A DNA stretch of 41,668 nucleotides from the NCBI GenBank assembly GCA_902781305.1, contig CACZIV010000032.1:1-41668 (forward strand), written 5' to 3'. Positions 34,442-41,668 of the stretch are shown one piece after another; position 1 is the first letter of the stretch, and each line of letters begins with the position of its first letter. The notes beneath the pieces are model-generated. The model did no database searches and was not told the DNA's origin. It was given only the letters and a program-made list of their open reading frames with translations. The stretch comes from Pseudoselenomonas ruminantium (lineage in GTDB: Bacteria > Bacillota > Negativicutes > Selenomonadales > Selenomonadaceae). Made by a program: the position numbers and the translations under genes.

Positions 34442-36232
34442 ATGCAGAGCACGCGAAAATTACGCCGTCTGGTGCTGGCCGGCCTGATGGCACTGGGAAC
34501 CTATGGGCTTTCCACTACAGCCTTGGCCGCTGATGCCGGGCTGCACGTTGACCAGGTAGGGTATCTGACCAATCACACCAAGGTGGCGATGGTATCTGCG
34601 GCCTCCGGTGACCGCTTCAAGCTGGTGGATGCCAAGACGGGCAAGACCGTCTACGAGGGCAAACTGACTGCGGCAAAATACGATGCCAATTCGGCAGAGA
34701 ATATCCGCCGCGCCGATTTTACGAATTTCAATACCCCTGGTGAATATAAACTCGTAGTCGGAGACAAGGAATCCTATGATTTTGCCATCGGGGATAATGT
34801 GTATAATGTGCCGCTGGTGCTGAACCTGCGCTCCTATACGCTTTCCCGTAGCGGCAACCCCTTCAAGGACGAAGTGACGGGGCTGGAAGTAAAGCAGGGC
34901 CATGCGCAGGACAAACAAGCCAAACTCTATTTCGGCGATAAGCTGAACAAAAAGGGGGATATCCTTGATGTGAGCGGCGGCTGGTACGATGCCGGCGACT
35001 ATGGCAAGTACACCACAACGGCAGGACTGGCCAGCGCCGAAATCCTGTTGGCCTATGAAGCCAATCCCACGCATTTCACCAAAGGCCAGCTCCATTTCCC
35101 AAAAGGGATAAAGAGCGATGGCAAGCTGCCCGATGTACTGGCCGAGGTCAAGCATGAACTCGACTGGATGCGTAAGATGCAGCGCAGTGACGGCAGTACC
35201 TTTCACAAAGTAGCAGGCGCTCAATGGCCCGGCTTCGACAAAAGTCCCGACACGGATACGCAGGAGCGCTTTATCTATGGCACAGCTACCTACAGCACCG
35301 CGATTTACGGAGCCAGCATGGCCATTGCCGCCCGGGTAATGTATCCCTATGACAAGGCCTATGCAGAAAAATTGCTGAAAAGTGCCAAGGATGCCTGGAA
35401 CTATCTGGAAAAGACCAATCAGCCGGTCTATCACTGGGATGAGGGACAGGAGAGCGGTTCCGGCCCTTATGACAAAAAGACCGATGAAGAAGAACGAGCA
35501 TGGCTGGCGGCAGAGCTCTTCAAGACCACGGGGGATAAGAGCTACGAACAGTACCTGCAGAAAAAACAGGCTGTTGTCACTCAGAAGCCAAGCTTTTTCA
35601 CCTGGGACAATACCCTGTCACTGGCGCAGTTTGCTTATCTGACAAATGATAAGGCCGACAAGGCTTTGCAGGGCAAAGTCAAAAAGGCGTTTCTATCTTA
35701 TGCTGACGATATTGTGAAGAAGATTGATCAAGATGGTTTCGCTTCTTCGCTGTCAGCCAGCGAATATACTTGGGCATCGACCAAAAATGCCGTAAGTCAG
35801 GGCGACCATCTGCTCATGGCTAATCAGATTGCCCCCAATCCGAAATACGTGGAAGGGGCATTGGATCAGCTGCATTATCTCTTTGGGCGCAATGTGCTGA
35901 ACCGCAGCTTTATGACCGGCGTGGGCGATAATCCACCGGAACATCCGCATAACCGCATCCATGAAAGTACGGGAGCCTATGTGCCCGGTTTGATGGTGGG
36001 CGGCCCCAATGCTGTGCCCGGCGGTGACCCCGACCAGACGAAATTTTTGGAGAGCGGTAACATCCCGCCTGCCAAGGCTTATCTTGATGTTTTGACCTCC
36101 TGGTCAACCAATGAGTATGCCATCGACTACACATCAGCCGCTGCTTACGCGCTGGCTTTCTTCGCCAAAGCCGACAGTAGCATCAGGATGGCAGACTTAA
36201 AGCTTGACCGCGAGTTTCCACCCCTTAAATAA
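34442..36232 (+). CDS. GH9 endoglucanase with N-terminal CelD-type Ig-like domain
   Basis: Hydrolyses beta-1,4-glucan. Seen: 596 residues; signal peptide (TTALA-ADAG), an Ig-like domain about 32-115 (VDQVGYLTNHTKVAM), then the (alpha/alpha)6 barrel. Asp183 and Asp186 in GGWYDAGDYGKY, the His-containing signature SFMTGVGDNPPEHPHNRIHE, and the general acid Glu558 in SWSTNEYAIDYTS are all present. It belongs to the CelD_N-containing theme of GH9 enzymes, without dockerin or CBM. GGGGGC precedes the ATG, 14 bp after GH16. It ends the operon; a strong terminator follows. Confidence 0.94.
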   Translation: MQSTRKLRRLVLAGLMALGTYGLSTTALAADAGLHVDQVGYLTNHTKVAMVSAASGDRFKLVDAKTGKTVYEGKLTAAKYDANSAENIRRADFTNFNTPGEYKLVVGDKESYDFAIGDNVYNVPLVLNLRSYTLSRSGNPFKDEVTGLEVKQGHAQDKQAKLYFGDKLNKKGDILDVSGGWYDAGDYGKYTTTAGLASAEILLAYEANPTHFTKGQLHFPKGIKSDGKLPDVLAEVKHELDWMRKMQRSDGSTFHKVAGAQWPGFDKSPDTDTQERFIYGTATYSTAIYGASMAIAARVMYPYDKAYAEKLLKSAKDAWNYLEKTNQPVYHWDEGQESGSGPYDKKTDEEERAWLAAELFKTTGDKSYEQYLQKKQAVVTQKPSFFTWDNTLSLAQFAYLTNDKADKALQGKVKKAFLSYADDIVKKIDQDGFASSLSASEYTWASTKNAVSQGDHLLMANQIAPNPKYVEGALDQLHYLFGRNVLNRSFMTGVGDNPPEHPHNRIHESTGAYVPGLMVGGPNAVPGGDPDQTKFLESGNIPPAKAYLDVLTSWSTNEYAIDYTSAAAYALAFFAKADSSIRMADLKLDREFPPLK

Positions 36233-36251
36233 TGGATATATTCACTCCCGA

Positions 36252-36292
36252 AAAGACCGTGCGCGGCATAAAAGCCGCAGCACGGTCTTTTT
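36252..36292 (+). terminator. Terminator at the end of the glucanase operon
   Basis: AAGACCGTGC pairs with GCACGGTCTT and an inner GCGGC with GCCGC around ATAAAA; one bulged A; five T follow at 36288-36292. Confidence 0.92.
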
Positions 36293-36352
36293 GCTATGGA
36301 CGATAAAATGTCGTTTTGGGGGATGTGCCAATATGTTCGATTTTATATTTAT

Positions 36353-36456
36353 TTTGTAACAATATTACCAAATAAGAAACAAATGTTATTAATGTGCGGA
36401 ATATTGTTTCAAAGTAGTTGTTAATAATGTGAAACAATAGGAAATTATGTTATTCT
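36353..36456 (+). promoter_or_regulatory. Promoter with paired RpiR-type operators before the autotransporter
   Basis: Sites TTTGTAAC-AAT-ATTACCAA (36353-36371) and TGCGGAAT-ATT-GTTTCAAA (36395-36413), centres 42 bp apart. The -10 TATTCT at 36451-36456 starts 47 bp after the nearer centre; the -35 position (TGTGAA) is poor. An extra half-site GTGAAAC is at 36429. The rest of the 283-bp gap is AT-rich with nothing else recognised. Confidence 0.6.
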
Positions 36457-36515
36457 AGGTCTGCGATTGTAAATAGTTAATGTGGTGGTTAGAGAAGAAG
36501 GAAGTGTATGACGTT

Positions 36516-38549
36516 ATGTCACGGAAAATGAGCAAAGACAGGAAGGAAAAATGGTTGCGTCTGGCTGTGGGGGCAGCACTGATGGTGGGCGTAAGCGGTG
36601 TAGTGCCGGGGATGGCAAGTGCAGAAGAGGTTACGCTCCAAGGTGGGGAAAGTGACTTTTATAGTAGTGTCGGCGAAAAGTTTAGCATTGCCCATGAAGG
36701 TTGGGACGAAAAATGGTATTCTGTATTTGCAGATGATGCATCTACAGGTAATACAATAACGGTTACGAATTTTACAGCTCCCGGTTATGACTTGCGTATA
36801 GCCGGTGGCTATGGTGCTGGGGGAGCTGTTACCGGCAATAAAATATCTGTGACAAACAGCACGTTAAGAGGTATACTGGCTGGTGGCTATAATTCGGCAG
36901 ACGGGGAAGTAAGCGGTAATGTGGTAACACTGGGTGAAGGAACAAAAGTAGCTGATGGTGCGGCTTTACAGGTTTTTGGAGGATATTCCCATACGGACAG
37001 TCAGGAGAATGTAAAAAATAATACAGTTAATATCCTGACTGCAATTCAGCTTGATGCCTTGAAGGGCGGCGAAAACACAATTTATAATGCCGGCAAGAAT
37101 GGCAACACCTTAAATATCGCGGCTAAGAATGTGTCCACGAATTATTTTGATGGCTTTGCCAATATCAATTTCTTCCTGCCCTCCGGTATAGCCAACGGGG
37201 ATACCATGCTGACCGTCAATAATGGTGGTAATGCCACGGATTTGAGTGATGTAAAAGTTGGCGTAGCCATGCAGAGTGGCGCGTCTTTGAATAAAAATGA
37301 TAACGTCAATCTGATTGTCAATGCCAACGGTCTTAACAATGCACCTACGGCATTAACGGAAATTGCTGGTGAGCATATTACTGTGGCAGCACCCGGCGGT
37401 CTGATTACGGATAAGAAGTACACATTCGCTTTGAGCAATAGTACAGATAATAAAGCTTTGGTGGCAACGGTTAGCAATGTAGAGGAGGTAGTTGCCGGTG
37501 GGGAAAGCGGCGGCAATACCGACAGCGGCAATACCGACAGTGGCAATACCGACAGTGGCAGCACCGACACATACACTTCCGCTGAGAAACCGGATGCCGA
37601 TACAGTCAAAAATTCACAGCGACTGAAATCCTTGGTCGAGACGCAGGCGGCGTCCGTTACGGTGCTGAATAGCGGTGCCGACCTGTTGTTGGGGGTTGGG
37701 CTTAACCGGGCTACGGCAGCAGCCACGGCGGCAGATTCGCATGGGCAGTTTGCTCCCTTTGTAGGCATGGGCGGCTCCAACCTGCGGGCCAAGAGCGGCT
37801 CACATGTCGATACCAAAGGCTTTGGCATAGATCTCGGCTTTGCCCGGGAAGTGAAGAAGGGGGACAACACCTTCCTGATTGTGCCGTTTGCGGAATATGG
37901 CCGGGGCAGCTATGACAGCTATCAGGATAACGGCATCAAGGCTGATGGCAAGAGCAGCTATTATGGTGCAGGTATCCTGGCACGTCAGACCAATGCCAAG
38001 GGCGTTTACTATGAAGCCAGCCTGCGCGCCGGACGTGCCAAGTCCGATTACAAAGGCTATCTTGTTGACCGTCAGGCCGAATATGACAGCGAGAGCAACT
38101 ATATTGCCGGTCATTTGGGGTGGGGGCTGGTCAAGAAGGTAAGTGCCAAGAATACGCTGGACACCTATGCGAAGTTCTTTTATACGCATCAGGAGGGCGA
38201 TACGGTGGATGTCAAGATCGATGGCGGCGCGTCCCATGACAGCATTAGTTTCGATGCGGTGGACAGCAAGCGCGTGCGCTTGGGATTCCGTCTGACTCAT
38301 GCCGTTAACGAGACGAGTAATTTCTATGGCGGACTGGCTTACCAAGGCGAGCTGGACGGCGAATCCAGAGCCACCTACCACGGCTATAATACGCCATCTC
38401 CCAGTGTAAAGGGCAGCAGTGGCATGTTGGAACTGGGCTGGCAGGTGAAACCTGGCAAGAGCCCTGTGGCTGTTGATTTGGGCGTAACCGGTTGGGTTGG
38501 TAAACAGCGCGGTATTACCGGACAGCTGGGGGTTAAGTGGAATTTCTAA
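36516..38549 (+). CDS. Type V autotransporter (passenger plus C-terminal beta-barrel)
   Basis: Seen: 677 residues. A basic extended N-terminus with signal peptide (cleavage near GMASA-EEV), then a passenger of about 320 residues rich in Asn/Thr/Gly with repeated beta strands (GNTITVTNF, GNKISVTNST, GNVVTLGEGT), which suggests a short beta-helix. A Gly-Asn-Thr-Asp-Ser repeat linker follows, then the autotransporter barrel from about residue 400 to the terminal WNF with Phe. Known: such proteins display adhesins or enzymes on the outer membrane. ATG 36516 has AAGGAAG 11 bp upstream; ATG 36480 is an alternative. Shared promoter layout with the glucan genes suggests a role in binding glucan or cells (inference). 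Confidence 0.85.
   Translation: MSRKMSKDRKEKWLRLAVGAALMVGVSGVVPGMASAEEVTLQGGESDFYSSVGEKFSIAHEGWDEKWYSVFADDASTGNTITVTNFTAPGYDLRIAGGYGAGGAVTGNKISVTNSTLRGILAGGYNSADGEVSGNVVTLGEGTKVADGAALQVFGGYSHTDSQENVKNNTVNILTAIQLDALKGGENTIYNAGKNGNTLNIAAKNVSTNYFDGFANINFFLPSGIANGDTMLTVNNGGNATDLSDVKVGVAMQSGASLNKNDNVNLIVNANGLNNAPTALTEIAGEHITVAAPGGLITDKKYTFALSNSTDNKALVATVSNVEEVVAGGESGGNTDSGNTDSGNTDSGSTDTYTSAEKPDADTVKNSQRLKSLVETQAASVTVLNSGADLLLGVGLNRATAAATAADSHGQFAPFVGMGGSNLRAKSGSHVDTKGFGIDLGFAREVKKGDNTFLIVPFAEYGRGSYDSYQDNGIKADGKSSYYGAGILARQTNAKGVYYEASLRAGRAKSDYKGYLVDRQAEYDSESNYIAGHLGWGLVKKVSAKNTLDTYAKFFYTHQEGDTVDVKIDGGASHDSISFDAVDSKRVRLGFRLTHAVNETSNFYGGLAYQGELDGESRATYHGYNTPSPSVKGSSGMLELGWQVKPGKSPVAVDLGVTGWVGKQRGITGQLGVKWNF
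37512..37571 (+). repeat. Four tandem 15-bp repeats in the autotransporter linker
   Basis: Unit GGCAATACCGACAGY, four copies (the last diverged), encoding GNTDS repeats between passenger and barrel. Copy number could change by slippage without shifting the frame. Confidence 0.9.
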
Positions 38550-38563
38550 AGAATTCTGTGTAA

Positions 38564-38597
38564 AAGAGGTTTGAGATGTATTCTTAAACCTCTTTTT
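38564..38597 (+). terminator. Terminator after the autotransporter gene
   Basis: 13-bp stem with one wobble: AAGAGGTTTGAGA (38564-38576) with TCTTAAACCTCTT (38582-38594), 5-nt loop; a short T-run closes it. It abuts the ybaB promoter. Confidence 0.85.
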
Positions 38598-38598
38598 C

Positions 38599-38627
38599 TT
38601 GACGGAACTAGTTTATTTTGGTAGTCT
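38599..38627 (+). promoter_or_regulatory. Promoter of the ybaB-recR-bofA operon
   Basis: TTGACG (38599-38604), 17-bp spacer, TAGTCT (38622-38627), 40 bp before the ybaB start. Confidence 0.65.
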
Positions 38628-38667
38628 AAGGAAAGTGAATGTTACCTTTTTGAGAGGAGTTAATGAT

Positions 38668-39003
38668 ATGTTTGGTGGAATGGGCAACATGGGCAACATG
38701 GCCGGCATGATGAAAAAAGTCCAGAAAATGCAGAACGATATGAAGAAGATGCAGGACGAATTAAAGCGCAAAACCGTAGATGTGACGTCTGGCGGCGGCG
38801 CGGTGAAAATCACCATGAATGGGGAAAAACAGGTGGTCAATCTCGTGATTGACCCGGCAGCCGTTGACCCGGAAGATGTTGAAATGCTGCAGGATCTCAT
38901 CTCTGCCGCCTTCAATGAAGCCACGAAGAAAGTGGACGACATGATGGCCTCGGAAATGGGCAAACTCACCAGCGGCCTTGGCCTGCCGCCGGGACTCTTT
39001 TAA
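38668..39003 (+). CDS. ybaB: YbaB/EbfC nucleoid-associated protein
   Basis: Small DNA-binding protein of the nucleoid. Seen: 111 residues with the N-terminal Met/Lys-rich helix MKKVQKMQNDMKKMQDELKR, the DVTSGGGAVKITMNGEKQVVNLVIDP strand region (in parts) and a C-terminal GLPPGLF, a textbook member. The N-terminus has a GNMGNMAGM repeat. ATG 38668 follows GAGAGGAG. It starts an operon with recR (9-bp gap) and bofA, the order known from Bacillus. Confidence 0.95.
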   Translation: MFGGMGNMGNMAGMMKKVQKMQNDMKKMQDELKRKTVDVTSGGGAVKITMNGEKQVVNLVIDPAAVDPEDVEMLQDLISAAFNEATKKVDDMMASEMGKLTSGLGLPPGLF

Positions 39004-39012
39004 GGAGCGGTT

Positions 39013-39609
39013 GTGCAGTATATTGCCCCGCTGGCAAAGTTAATAGAGCATTTTCGCGCACTGCCGGGCATTGGAAACAAAACGGCAGTGCGCCTTGCTT
39101 ATCATGTGCTGGATATGGACGCAGAGCAGGCGAAGAAACTTGCAGAAGCCATTATTGAGGCCAAGGAAAAAATCGGCTATTGCAATACCTGCTTCAATCT
39201 CAGCGACCAGAATCCCTGCGTGATTTGTGCAGCGGAAGAACGGGACCACTCCGTTATCTGTGTGGTGGAACAGCCGCAGGACGTGGCGGCCATGGAACGC
39301 ATGCGCGATTATCGCGGCGTTTACCATGTGCTGCATGGTGCGCTCTCACCGTTGGAGGGCGTCGGGCCTGACCAGATTCGGATAAAAGAATTGCTGGCAC
39401 GGCTGACAAATGATACCGTAAAAGAAGTAATTATGGCTACCAATCCCAACGTGGAGGGGGAAGCTACTGCTATGTATTTAGCGAAATTATTGAAACCCAT
39501 GGGCGTTAAGGTGACGCGCATTGCACATGGCTTGCCCATTGGGGGAGACTTGGAGTATGCTGATGAAGTCACACTCTCCAAGGCTATGGAAAATCGGAGG
39601 GAAATCTAA
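39013..39609 (+). CDS. recR: Recombination protein RecR
   Basis: Acts with RecO and RecF in recombinational repair. Seen: 198 residues, full length: helix-hairpin-helix region [15 protein letters not shown], zinc finger [16 protein letters not shown], and a Toprim domain with [31 protein letters not shown] and [18 protein letters not shown] start at 39013 follows AAGGAGCGG. The bofA-like gene begins at the base after its stop. Confidence 0.97.
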   Translation: MQYIAPLAKLIEHFRALPGIGNKTAVRLAYHVLDMDAEQAKKLAEAIIEAKEKIGYCNTCFNLSDQNPCVICAAEERDHSVICVVEQPQDVAAMERMRDYRGVYHVLHGALSPLEGVGPDQIRIKELLARLTNDTVKEVIMATNPNVEGEATAMYLAKLLKPMGVKVTRIAHGLPIGGDLEYADEVTLSKAMENRREI

Positions 39610-39843
39610 ATGGAAATTATTGCGGCTTTTGCCGTAGGTCTGATTGCTTTATGCCTGATTGGCAAGATTATCTCCCTGCCTATGAAGATTCTGTGGAAAA
39701 TGATAACCAACAGCCTTATGGGTGCAGTTATGCTTTGGGCGGTAAATCTTTTTGGCGCTGGTGTGGATATTACTTTTATTAAAGCACTGATTGCTGGCGT
39801 ACTGGGTGTGCCGGGCGTAATTATCGTGCTGCTGATGAACTGA
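39610..39843 (+). CDS. bofA: BofA-like membrane protein
   Basis: Seen: 77 residues, two membrane segments (IAAFAVGLIALCLIGKI and the C-terminal FIKALIAGVLGVPGVIIVLL) and a middle NSLMGAVMLWAVNLFGAGVDI. This matches the BofA family, which in Bacillus inhibits pro-sigma-K processing during sporulation. It also occurs in Firmicutes that do not sporulate, where the role is unknown. The ATG directly follows the recR stop, with GGAGGGAAATCTA upstream. A terminator follows. Confidence 0.88.
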   Translation: MEIIAAFAVGLIALCLIGKIISLPMKILWKMITNSLMGAVMLWAVNLFGAGVDITFIKALIAGVLGVPGVIIVLLMN

Positions 39844-39858
39844 AAAGATTGCATGAAA

Positions 39859-39893
39859 AAACAGGGGCGTTTTGTAAACGCACCCTGTTTTTT
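39859..39893. terminator. Bidirectional terminator between bofA and the diguanylate cyclase gene
   Basis: AACAGGG(G)CGTTT and AAACG(CA)CCCTGTT pair with small bulges; a T-run on the plus side and, because A residues precede the stem, a T-run on the minus side. Confidence 0.85.
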
Positions 39894-41262
39894 AGTCACG
39901 GCCATATACACGGTAGCGTGAGCGTCCAGAGGATTTAGCAGCGTACAGCGCCTCATCACTGCGGCTCATCAGTACATCAATCGGCACGGGCTGTTCGTCA
40001 GCATAGGCAATGCCGGCACTTATGGTCAGGCATCTGAGCTGCTTGTCCTGCTGATAGACGAAAAGGAGCTGCTGCATAAAGGCTTGCAGCCGTGTCTCGA
40101 CAGTAGCCTGTTGTTCTTTGCCGGTAATGACAATCAAAAACTCATCGCCGCCCATGCGTACATTGAGGGCATCGAAGAATTCCGCTCGCAGTACCTCAGC
40201 GAGAATCAACAGGGCTGCGTCACCGGTCTGATGGCCAAAATTATCATTGACTTCCTTGAAGTGGTCTAAATCCAGGGAAATCAAGGTGAACATGGTATCC
40301 GGCGAACAACCGTCAATGAATTCGGTCAGGTGGCGGCGATTGGCCAGGCCGGTCAGGATATCATGCTGGGCCATACTTAGAATAAGCTGCTGATTATCGT
40401 AAAGTTTCTTATTCATTTCGTTCATGGCACGGCTCATGGCCCCCAGCTCATCTTCGCGCTCGGACAGCTTTTTCATTTGGGTCGCAGTCTCTTCGTCCAT
40501 CTTGAGCTTGCCGTTTCCGAGTTCTTTCATGCGCCGGGTGGCTATCTGAATGGGATGGGCAAGTTTGCGTCCGGTATAAAATGCCAGTAAAACAAAAAGA
40601 AATTCCAATAGCACAAGACTGGTAAGTACTTTGATGATACGTGACGTCATGCTGCTTGCAAAGTGTTTTTCGCGCGAGGAAACACGCTTGTCAATATGGT
40701 CAATCCAAATGCCAGTACCGATTATCCAATGATAAGGAGCAAATTCCATTGTATAATATAGTTTTGGCAGTGGTTCCTTGGTGCCGGGTTTGGGGAACAT
40801 GAAGTTGGAAAAACCGCCGCCGAGCTTGGCTTGTTGAATCATTTCGCGAATGAAATAGCGGCCGTTGGGGTCCTGGGCATCGAGACGGGGCTTTCCTTCA
40901 GCCTCTGTACCCAGTAATACGACATTCACGCCTTCGTCGGTGTCGATGGTAAAATAACCTTGACCGTTGTCATAGCGCATATTGCGCACAAGGTCAGCAG
41001 CAACTTGCATGGCTCGTTCCTTGGTCAAATCACCGCGCAATTGCGCCTGATAACAGGCGGAAACAACGCTCCAGGCGGTATGCGCCTGGTATTCAAGCTG
41101 CAAGTGGGCGCTTTCTTCCAGATCCTTGCGAGATTCCGCAAGCATGTTTTCTGTTTCCTGAATAGCGCCGTAAATTGCATGGGCGCCCATAAATAACGTT
41201 GTCAGGAAGGATATGCCAATAAATATAAATGTTAATCTGAATTGTATTGATGTAAAACGCAT
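39892..41262 (-). CDS. Membrane diguanylate cyclase: Cache-HAMP-GGDEF
   Basis: Seen: 456 residues. TM1 about 8-28, a periplasmic Cache domain (about 35-200; GYFTIDTDEGVNVVL, YYTMEFAPYHWIIGTGIWID), TM2 about 205-228, HAMP about 229-285, and a C-terminal GGDEF domain with the intact motif at 371-375 (RMGGDEFLIVI). The RxxD inhibitory site is missing at the expected position (FFDA there), so product inhibition is not expected. Known: single Cache domains of this type bind small organic acids or similar. The ATG has GAGGT about 10 bp upstream. It lies between bofA and the rRNA promoters on the opposite strand. Confidence 0.93.
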   Translation of the reverse strand: MRFTSIQFRLTFIFIGISFLTTLFMGAHAIYGAIQETENMLAESRKDLEESAHLQLEYQAHTAWSVVSACYQAQLRGDLTKERAMQVAADLVRNMRYDNGQGYFTIDTDEGVNVVLLGTEAEGKPRLDAQDPNGRYFIREMIQQAKLGGGFSNFMFPKPGTKEPLPKLYYTMEFAPYHWIIGTGIWIDHIDKRVSSREKHFASSMTSRIIKVLTSLVLLEFLFVLLAFYTGRKLAHPIQIATRRMKELGNGKLKMDEETATQMKKLSEREDELGAMSRAMNEMNKKLYDNQQLILSMAQHDILTGLANRRHLTEFIDGCSPDTMFTLISLDLDHFKEVNDNFGHQTGDAALLILAEVLRAEFFDALNVRMGGDEFLIVITGKEQQATVETRLQAFMQQLLFVYQQDKQLRCLTISAGIAYADEQPVPIDVLMSRSDEALYAAKSSGRSRYRVYGRD

Positions 41263-41381
41263 AATAAAAATACCTCACTTGTAATACATCTTTGCCATAA
41301 TATTTCCACAAAAAAGTAATGATACCTGCCTGTTAAAAGGACTTTGTGGAAAAAAATATGAAATAAAAATGAAAAAAGGTG

Positions 41382-41410
41382 TTGACAAGTAATGAGGACT
41401 CGTGTATCAT
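41382..41410 (+). promoter_or_regulatory. rRNA operon promoter P1
   Basis: TTGACA (41382-41387), 17-bp spacer, TATCAT (41405-41410), with an A-rich UP-like stretch before the -35. AAAAAAGGTGTTGACA is shared with the tRNA-Ser promoter. Confidence 0.82.
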
Positions 41411-41515
41411 AATACAAGTCACTGACAGATACGGACGCGAAACGGTGCAGAAAGCCATGACTGGCAAGGCAATGTGAGGGTTCAAAAAACTTGAAAAAAG
41501 AAATTAAAAAAGTTC

Positions 41516-41544
41516 TTGACAAGCTAATCTGAATGCGGTATGAT
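41516..41544 (+). promoter_or_regulatory. rRNA operon promoter P2
   Basis: TTGACA (41516-41521), 17-bp spacer, TATGAT (41539-41544), with AAATTAAAAAAG upstream. It lies 134 bp after P1, as in tandem rrn promoters. Confidence 0.85.
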
Positions 41545-41551
41545 AAATGAG

Positions 41552-41668
41552 TCGCTTGAAGCGACAGGTACTTCGAAAGAAGCGCTAAACAAGATTGTTC
41601 TTTGAAAACTAAACAATGCAAATAATCATGCAACATGATTAAAGCCAGATGTTTGAGAAGTGAAAACT
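41552..41668 (+). other. Pre-16S leader with boxA-like antitermination site
   Basis: Small hairpin GTCGCT-TGA-AGCGAC (41552-41566), then TGTTCTTTGAAAACT (41596-41610), which matches the boxA/antiterminator sequence of Firmicute rrn leaders. The 16S gene itself is not in the window but should begin shortly after 41668. Between the GGDEF gene start (41262) and P1 I see nothing else. Confidence 0.75.

Noticed and set aside
34460-35434. 324-residue minus-strand frame inside the GH9 gene
   Set aside because: Antisense shadow of a gene with all GH9 motifs; no ribosome site or family similarity.
37512-37571. Short tandem repeats as a CRISPR array
   Set aside because: Units are contiguous, without spacers, and code for a GNTDS linker inside a reading frame.

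Overview
The window looks like chromosome of a diderm Firmicute of the Negativicutes, most like Selenomonas or a close rumen/gut relative. This is inferred from gene content, not from a marker search. Firmicute-type genes and gene order (tRNA-Ser, SRP RNA, dnaX, ybaB, recR, bofA, rRNA promoters; frequent TTG starts; strong Shine-Dalgarno sites) sit beside outer-membrane proteins (a porin and a type V autotransporter). Flagellar and chemotaxis functions (FliB-like methylase, MCP, CheY, a CheX-like protein) suggest a motile, plant-glucan-degrading anaerobe.

Layout. (1) 70-3349, minus strand: two AAA-type ATPases (one fused to a truncated PD-(D/E)XK-like domain) and a small HExxH protein. (2) 3586-6931: sugar isomerase-like TIM barrel, AT-rich FliB-like flagellin methylase, UDP-galactopyranose mutase. 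(3) 7034-13413: PRD-type regulator, a split fructose-family PTS (EIIA, EIIB, EIIC), a GatZ/KbaZ-family protein and a PHP-family phosphatase. (4) 13494-19873: housekeeping and unknown genes (tandem-domain protein, gamma carbonic anhydrase, YigZ, amino-acid permease, MoaC, CheY and CheX-like). (5) 19926-22033: strong promoter, tRNA-Ser(GGA), SRP RNA, terminator, dnaX. (6) 22052-38597: about 16.6 kb between dnaX and ybaB, holding glyoxalase and MarR genes and then a complete beta-glucan utilisation locus. (7) 38599-41668: ybaB, recR, bofA, a Cache-GGDEF diguanylate cyclase, and tandem rRNA promoters with a boxA-like leader at the very end; 16S should start just outside.

The most interesting system is region 6. 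A GH16 lichenase and a GH9 endoglucanase would cut mixed-linkage glucan or cellulose outside the cytoplasm. A porin would admit oligosaccharides, a split Lac-family PTS (EIIB, EIIC, EIIA) would import and phosphorylate them, and a GH1 6-phospho-beta-glucosidase would cleave the product. A substrate-binding lipoprotein paired with a chemoreceptor, a diguanylate cyclase and an autotransporter suggest that glucan sensing, behaviour and surface attachment are tied to feeding.

Four promoters in this region (before the binding protein, EIIB, EIIC and the autotransporter) share one layout: two 19-bp palindromes of form TTTGNAAC-N3-GTTNCAAA, centres 42 bp apart, with the -10 box starting 47-48 bp after the nearer centre. 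The form resembles known RpiR-family operators and an RpiR-family gene lies inside the locus, so I propose it controls all four, probably as an activator. The locus interrupts the dnaX-ybaB-recR-bofA-rrn order known from Bacillus, which suggests it was inserted there. I found no insertion sequence, integrase or CRISPR array.
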